This document shows positions 8,456 to 9,830 of a stretch of 9,830 nucleotides of DNA, piece by piece (positions within the stretch are counted from its first letter, which is position 1; every line of letters starts with the position of its first letter). Source of the DNA: Actinomycetes bacterium (GTDB lineage: Bacteria; Actinomycetota; Acidimicrobiia; Acidimicrobiales; RAAP-2); the NCBI GenBank assembly GCA_021802025.1, contig JAKABC010000052.1, positions 1 through 9,830 on the forward strand, given 5' to 3'. Below the pieces are notes generated by a model that was not told the DNA's origin, did not search any database, and worked only from the letters and a program-made list of their open reading frames with translations. Both the position numbers and the translations under genes were made by a program.

Positions 8456-9374
8456 AGTCGTTGTCGGCCGGCCCGGCGAGGGCCGACACGAGGCCGCGCG
8501 GGGCGGCCACGGCGTCGCGCAGCGCACCGAGGCGGCCGCGCGTCGTGGCGTCCAGGCGGAGGTCCCCCACCTGGACGAGGACTCCCCCGAGCAGGTCGGG
8601 CTCGACGTCGACCTGCAGTTCGACCGGCAGGCCGGTCAGGGCGGTCAGGCTGGCGCGCAGCGCGTCGCGGCTCGACTCGTCGAGCGCGCGGGCGGTGCGC
8701 ACGCGCGCCACGCGCCACTCGCGCACCGCGGCGACGTAGTCGACGAGGAAGTCGAGCGTGCCGATCACGTCGCGCGGCCGCCCGCCGATCACGACGAAGC
8801 GCGCCAGGTCGAGCGCCACGGCGTCGCCGCGCGCGCCCAGCAGGGCGTCGGTCAGCCCGAGGCGCGACCCGAGCGGGGCGTCGCGATCGAGCAGCACCCG
8901 GCGCAGCTCGGGGCTGGCCTCGATCGTGCGGGCCCACTCGAAGAGCTCGGTCTCGACCCGGGCGAACCGCTCGATCGCGACGTCCTCGAGCACGGCGTCG
9001 GTGTAGCCGGCGACCCGGTGGCGCGACTCGAGCAGCCCCAGTCCGGGCAGGTCGAACGCGCCGGTCTCGGCGAGCGTGCGCGCGGCGTGGGCGAGCTCCT
9101 CGAAGGACCGGGGCACCTCGGGCGCCGGTGACTCGGCGGCGGCGTAGGCCGCCAGGCGCACCGTCGCCGGGCTCACCTTGCCGGTGAGCACGTCGCGCAC
9201 CACGGCGCCGCGGGCGAACGGCGCGATCGAGGTGTCGGTGAGGGCCGTGTCGAAGGCGCTCTGGTCGCGCACCGCCTCCACCAGGGCGCGCAGGTCGGCG
9301 ACCACGACCGCGAGGTCGTCGCCGGACAGGCGTCCGAGCTGGGCGGAGGCGAAGCCTTCGAGTTTGGCGAGCAT
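8454..9374 (-). CDS. atpH: ATP synthase delta subunit, long actinobacterial form with duplicated helical domain
   Basis: 306 residues, against about 180 for a typical bacterial delta. Delta caps F1 and joins it to the b-subunit stalk. Residues about 118-306 are a complete delta: a helical bundle beginning [11 protein letters not shown] (120-130), then the OSCP/delta C-terminal signature [20 protein letters not shown] (257-276). Residues about 20-80 look like a second copy of the helical bundle. With an offset of 116 residues, Leu28/144, Leu45/161, Asp47/163, Arg55/171, Leu63/179 and Leu74-Ala75/190-191 line up almost without gaps. Streptomyces delta (about 270 residues) and the mycobacterial b-delta fusion share this plan, so it marks an actinobacterium. 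The ATG at 9374 follows the atpF stop by 2 nt, with no clear ribosome-binding site, so it is probably coupled to atpF. Confidence 0.94.
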   Translation of the reverse strand: MLAKLEGFASAQLGRLSGDDLAVVVADLRALVEAVRDQSAFDTALTDTSIAPFARGAVVRDVLTGKVSPATVRLAAYAAAESPAPEVPRSFEELAHAARTLAETGAFDLPGLGLLESRHRVAGYTDAVLEDVAIERFARVETELFEWARTIEASPELRRVLLDRDAPLGSRLGLTDALLGARGDAVALDLARFVVIGGRPRDVIGTLDFLVDYVAAVREWRVARVRTARALDESSRDALRASLTALTGLPVELQVDVEPDLLGGVLVQVGDLRLDATTRGRLGALRDAVAAPRGLVSALAGPADND

Positions 9375-9376
9375 GG

Positions 9377-9830
9377 CTAGCGGGTCGACCCCCGCGCGGC
9401 CTCGGCCCGCAGCGCCGCGATGGCCTCACGCACGAGGTCCTCGTGGGCGCTCTGGTCGACCTCGCGCCCGACGATAGTGGTGACGAGGTCGAAGACGATC
9501 TCGCCGATCCGGGCCGAGGCGCCGTCGACGGCCCGCTGGCGGGCGGCGTCGACCTCGACCTGGGCGCCGGCGAGGATGCGCTCGTACTCGGCCTGGGCCC
9601 GTCCGGCCGCCTCGGCCTTCAGCTGGTCCGACGTGGCCTGGGCGGCCGCCACGATCTGGCGGGCCTGGTCGCGGGCGTCGGCCAGCACGCGCGCGCGCTC
9701 GTCTTCGGCCTGGGCGGCCTCGGCCCGCGCGGCCTCGGCGGCGGCGAGCGAGGTGCGCACCTTCTCCTGGCGGCTCTCCATCGCCTTGACGATCGGCGGG
9801 AGGAAGTAGCGCCGAGCGATCAAGAGCAGG
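9377..9830 (-). CDS. atpF: ATP synthase b subunit, partial (N-terminus beyond right edge)
   Basis: The last 150 residues are visible and the frame is open to the right edge. The b subunit is the peripheral stalk, a membrane-anchored helix pair that holds F1 still. The visible part begins with the end of the membrane helix (LLLIARRYFLPPIVKAM), including the conserved aromatic-x-Pro-Pro exit motif. A long Ala/Glu/Arg/Gln-rich coiled coil follows (about 18-115), then a C-terminal part (about 116-150) that meets delta. An in-frame TTG at 9823-9821 could be taken as a start, but it would remove the membrane anchor, so the true start should lie roughly 20-40 codons to the right. It is separate from atpH (TAG, 2 nt, ATG), unlike the fused mycobacterial b-delta. 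atpE and atpB are expected next. Confidence 0.95.
   Translation of the reverse strand, partial: LLLIARRYFLPPIVKAMESRQEKVRTSLAAAEAARAEAAQAEDERARVLADARDQARQIVAAAQATSDQLKAEAAGRAQAEYERILAGAQVEVDAARQRAVDGASARIGEIVFDLVTTIVGREVDQSAHEDLVREAIAALRAEAARGSTR

Noticed and set aside
9377..9823. Complete short atpF beginning at the TTG at 9823
   Set aside because: It would remove the membrane anchor, and the frame continues Leu-Leu to the edge in the manner of the end of a transmembrane helix, so the gene is truncated by the window rather than short.

Overview
The window is very GC-rich DNA with an actinobacterial character. The clues are GTG starts, GTGA stop/start overlaps, a long duplicated ATP synthase delta subunit, a MurA with Asp in place of the active-site Cys, a class II (GlpX) fructose-1,6-bisphosphatase, and TANNNT -10 boxes placed so that transcripts could begin at the start codon. 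The MurA and MeaB sequences suggest the Acidimicrobiia or a nearby actinobacterial lineage. That placement is inference from remembered family sequences, not from a tree.

Layout, left to right. Positions 1-2593 (minus strand) hold three overlapping genes, read right to left: murA (peptidoglycan precursor synthesis), a MeaB/ArgK-type GTPase, and the start of a small multi-pass membrane protein cut by the left edge. Both junctions are GTGA overlaps, so the three are probably one translationally coupled operon. Positions 2594-2667 are a 74-bp divergent promoter region. Each side has a -10-like box exactly 6 nt before the start codon, and a 7-bp inverted repeat lies between them. Positions 2668-4158 (plus strand) hold glpX and a stand-alone two-CBS-domain protein. 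Positions 4159-9830 (minus strand) hold the ATP synthase genes in the standard order atpF (truncated by the right edge), atpH, atpA, atpG, atpD, atpC. Junctions are -1 to 10 nt, so this is clearly one operon, and atpB and atpE should lie just beyond the right edge. The CBS gene and atpC converge, with their stop codons back to back in the centre of an 18-bp perfect palindrome.

How the genes relate: the atp operon encodes F1 plus the peripheral stalk. GlpX is the gluconeogenic phosphatase. The CBS protein probably senses an adenine nucleotide, but its ligand is not known. MurA commits UDP-GlcNAc to cell-wall synthesis. MeaB is a GTPase chaperone for cobalamin-dependent acyl-CoA mutases. Nearly every base is in a recognisable core gene. 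I see no tRNA, rRNA, CRISPR, insertion sequence, phage or defence system, and no gap above 300 bases. I found no convincing new system. The points most worth checking are the paired leaderless promoters, the stop-codon palindrome, the MurA active-site residue, and the glpX-CBS pair inserted between atpC and murA.
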